Source: Comamonadaceae bacterium
Lineage (GTDB): Bacteria; Pseudomonadota; Gammaproteobacteria; Burkholderiales; Burkholderiaceae
Direction: 5' to 3'
NCBI GenBank assembly: GCA_947455875.1
Contig: CANGSD010000020.1
Coordinates: 1 to 10,472, forward strand
DNA: 10,472 nt
Made by a program: the position numbers and the translations under genes
Notes under the pieces: model-generated
Seen by the model: the letters and a program-made list of their open reading frames with translations, nothing else
What the model was told of the DNA's origin: nothing
Database searches by the model: none
Part shown: in pieces, positions 8,574-10,472 of the stretch
Numbering within the stretch: the first letter of the stretch is position 1
Layout of the letters: every line of letters starts with the position of its first letter

Positions 8574-8590
8574 TTTCCCCTGCGTCAGGG

Positions 8591-8612
8591 CGGGTTTTCG
8601 CGGGAAAACCCG
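8591..8612. repeat. 9-bp hairpin after rarA (possible transcript 3' end)
   Basis: CGGGTTTTC (8591-8599) pairs perfectly with GAAAACCCG (8604-8612) around a 4-base loop, 17 bases past the rarA stop. No T-run follows on the + strand, so it is not a standard intrinsic terminator. It may protect the 3' end or work with Rho. Confidence 0.55.
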
Positions 8613-8636
8613 GCGCGACGATCAGGGCCCGCTGGC

Positions 8637-8642
8637 TACAAT
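8637..8642 (+). promoter_or_regulatory. -10 box (TACAAT) for livHM
   Basis: In the 144-base gap between rarA and livH, TACAAT matches the sigma-70 -10 consensus at 5 of 6 positions and points toward livH. It would leave a leader of about 70 nt. No good -35 is found at 16-18 bases spacing, so an activator may be needed or the call may be wrong. Confidence 0.45.
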
Positions 8643-8717
8643 CCGCGACGCTCCACGGTCCGCCTTTTGACGGGCTTCTTGCTGGATCGTTGGCGGCGCG
8701 TCACACAAAGAAGTTTC

Positions 8718-9647
8718 ATGGACATCCTGCTGCAGCAGATCATCAACGGCCTGGTCCTGGGCAGCATGTATGCCTTGGTCGCTCTGGGCTACACCATGGT
8801 GTACGGCATCATCAACCTGATCAATTTCGCCCATGGCGAAGTGCTCATGGTGGGTGCACTCACGAGCTGGGCCATCATCGTCACTGCCAAGGAGGCCATG
8901 CCGGGCGTGCCCGGTTGGGTGCTGCTGATCGTGGCCCTGCTGATTTCCTGCGTGGTCACCGCCAGCCTGAACTTCGCCATCGAGAAGATCGCCTACCGCC
9001 CGCTTCGCAACAGCCCCAAGCTGGCGCCCCTGATCACCGCCATCGGCGTCTCCATCTTGCTGCAGACGCTGGCCATGATCATCTTCAAGCCCAATCACAA
9101 GGCCTTCCCCGCGCTGTTGCCCACCGCCCCCATCGATGTGGCCGGTGCCGTGATCACGCCCACGCAAATCATGATTCTGGGCGTCACCGCGGTGTCGCTG
9201 GCGGTGCTGATGTATCTCGTGAACTACACGCGCCTGGGCCGCGCCATGCGTGCCACCGCCGAGAACCCGCGCGTGGCCGCCCTCATGGGCGTCAAGCCCG
9301 ACACCGTCATCTCGGCCACCTTCATCATCGGCGCCGTGCTGGCCACGATCGCTGGCGTGATGTACGCCTCGAATTACGGCACCGTGCAACACACCATGGG
9401 CTTCTTGCCCGGGCTCAAGGCCTTCACCGCAGCGGTGTTCGGCGGCATCGGCAACCTGGCGGGTGCGGTCGTGGGCGGTGTGCTCCTGGGTCTGATTGAA
9501 TCCATCGGTTCGGGCTACATCGGTGACCTCACCGGCGGCGTTCTGGGCAGCCATTACACCGACATCTTCGCCTTCGTCGTCCTGATCGTGGTGCTCACGC
9601 TGCGCCCCTCGGGTCTGCTCGGTGAACGCGTGGCCGATCGCGCCTGA
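8718..9647 (+). CDS. livH: Branched-chain amino acid ABC transporter permease LivH
   Basis: An inner-membrane permease of 309 residues, one of the two channel subunits of a Liv/HAAT-type importer for leucine, isoleucine, valine or related compounds. It is hydrophobic throughout, with about eight membrane segments. Family hallmarks are LLQQIINGLVLGSMYALVAL at the N-terminus, INFAHGEVLMVGA (36-47), the cytoplasmic ATPase-contact loop GRAMRATAENPRVAALMGV (174-192) and FGGIGNLAGAVVGG (241-254). The frame is open upstream to a TTG at 8667, but the ATG at 8718 gives the family-typical MDILLQQ start and has a weak purine-rich site (AAAGAAG, 8707-8713) before it. livM follows after 16 bases. Exact substrate cannot be told, since this family also imports urea, amides and other amino acids. 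Confidence 0.95.
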   Translation: MDILLQQIINGLVLGSMYALVALGYTMVYGIINLINFAHGEVLMVGALTSWAIIVTAKEAMPGVPGWVLLIVALLISCVVTASLNFAIEKIAYRPLRNSPKLAPLITAIGVSILLQTLAMIIFKPNHKAFPALLPTAPIDVAGAVITPTQIMILGVTAVSLAVLMYLVNYTRLGRAMRATAENPRVAALMGVKPDTVISATFIIGAVLATIAGVMYASNYGTVQHTMGFLPGLKAFTAAVFGGIGNLAGAVVGGVLLGLIESIGSGYIGDLTGGVLGSHYTDIFAFVVLIVVLTLRPSGLLGERVADRA

Positions 9648-9663
9648 GGCACAGGGGCTGACC

Positions 9664-10472
9664 ATGATCGATTTCCAGAACAAACGCACCCTGGTCTTCA
9701 CGGCCATCTTGCTGCTGCTCCTGCCCTTGTTGCTGCAGTCCATGGGCAACTTCTGGGTGCGCACCGCCGACATGGCCCTGCTCTATGTGCTGCTGGCCCT
9801 CGGTCTGAACATCGTGGTGGGCTTTGCCGGCCTGCTCGATCTGGGCTTCGTCGCCTTCTTCGCCATTGGCGCTTACCTGTATGGCTTGATGGCATCGCCG
9901 CATCTGGCCGACACCTTCGAATGGTTTGCGCAGGCCTTTCCCAATGGCCTGCACACTCCGATCTGGCTGGTGGTTCCCCTCGCGGCCTTGCTGGCCGGCA
10001 TCTTCGGCATCTTGCTGGGGGCGCCCACCCTCAAGCTACGGGGCGACTACCTGGCCATCGTCACCCTGGGCTTTGGCGAAATCATCCGGGTGTTCATGAA
10101 CAACCTGGACCATCCCGTCAACATCACCAACGGCCCCAAGGGCCTGGGGCAGATCGACGGCATCACGGTGATGGGCGTGCCCTTGGCCAAGCCGCTGGAG
10201 ATTGGCGGCTTCACGCTGTCCTCGGTCACTCTGTATTACTACCTGTTCATGGTGCTGGTCGTGGCCAGCGTCATCATCTGCCACCGCCTGGAGCTCTCGC
10301 GCATCGGCCGCGCCTGGATGGCGATCCGCGAAGACGAGATCGCCGCCAAGGCCATGGGCATCAACACCCGCAACATGAAGCTACTCGCCTTCGGCATGGG
10401 CGCCACCTTCGGCGGCGTATCGGGCTCGATGTTCGCGGCCTTCCAGGGCTTCATCTCGCCCGAGTCCTTCAG
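9664..10472 (+). CDS. livM: Branched-chain amino acid ABC transporter permease LivM (3' truncated by window)
   Basis: The second channel subunit of the same importer; 269 codons are present and the frame is open at the right edge. It begins MIDFQNKRTLVFTAILLLLL at the ATG at 9664, with AGGGG (9653-9657) 6 bases before it. Hallmarks are GLNIVVGFAGLLDLGFVAFFAIGAY (47-71), PTLKLRGDYLAIVTLGFGEI (121-140) and the ATPase-contact loop GRAWMAIREDEIAAKAMGIN (215-234). It is in one operon with livH. The ATPase genes livG and livF, and perhaps a binding-protein gene, would be expected beyond the window. About a quarter to a third of the protein is missing. Confidence 0.94.
   Translation, partial: MIDFQNKRTLVFTAILLLLLPLLLQSMGNFWVRTADMALLYVLLALGLNIVVGFAGLLDLGFVAFFAIGAYLYGLMASPHLADTFEWFAQAFPNGLHTPIWLVVPLAALLAGIFGILLGAPTLKLRGDYLAIVTLGFGEIIRVFMNNLDHPVNITNGPKGLGQIDGITVMGVPLAKPLEIGGFTLSSVTLYYYLFMVLVVASVIICHRLELSRIGRAWMAIREDEIAAKAMGINTRNMKLLAFGMGATFGGVSGSMFAAFQGFISPESF

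Noticed and set aside
8622..9773. A 383-codon open frame on the - strand opposite livH
   Set aside because: Antisense to livH, very rich in His, Gly, Asp and Gln, with no domain recognised.

Overview
The window is GC-rich and gene-dense, and every protein that can be read has the flavour of a Burkholderiales betaproteobacterium, probably Comamonadaceae-like. This rests on protein style and gene order (trxB next to ftsK-lolA-rarA) and was not tested by a search. No mobile element, tRNA, rRNA, CRISPR array or phage gene is visible. The content is chromosomal housekeeping.

Layout. Bases 2-382 are the 3' end of rsmB (16S rRNA m5C methyltransferase). A membrane fatty acid desaturase follows (490-1704, +). 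It converges on the ribosomal protein pair rpmB-rpmG (L28 and L33, both on -, 2211 down to 1792), and a strong symmetric hairpin at 1747-1774 separates the two units. Upstream of rpmB lies a 214-base gap with a perfect TATAAT box and a structured leader of about 150 nt. Next comes trxB (2426-3376, -), which is divergent from a Crp/Fnr-family regulator (3539-4213, +). Their shared 162-base intergenic region contains a perfect 20-bp palindrome and several ATCACC/GGTGAT half-sites.

The + strand then continues with ftsK (4252-6585), lolA (6582-7241) and rarA (7263-8573). ftsK and lolA overlap by 4 bases (ATGA), and 21 bases separate lolA from rarA, so this looks like one transcription unit. It covers chromosome segregation, lipoprotein transport to the outer membrane and rescue of stalled replication. 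After a 144-base gap with a hairpin and a TACAAT box come livH (8718-9647) and the start of livM (9664 to the window edge). These are the two membrane permeases of a branched-chain amino acid ABC importer, whose ATPases would be expected just downstream.

I found no undescribed multi-gene system. The points worth a second look are regulatory: the palindrome beside the trxB start, alternative hairpins in the rpmB leader, the half-site cluster before the Crp-like gene, the changed ligand-pocket residue in that regulator, and a possibly leaderless GTG start for rarA.
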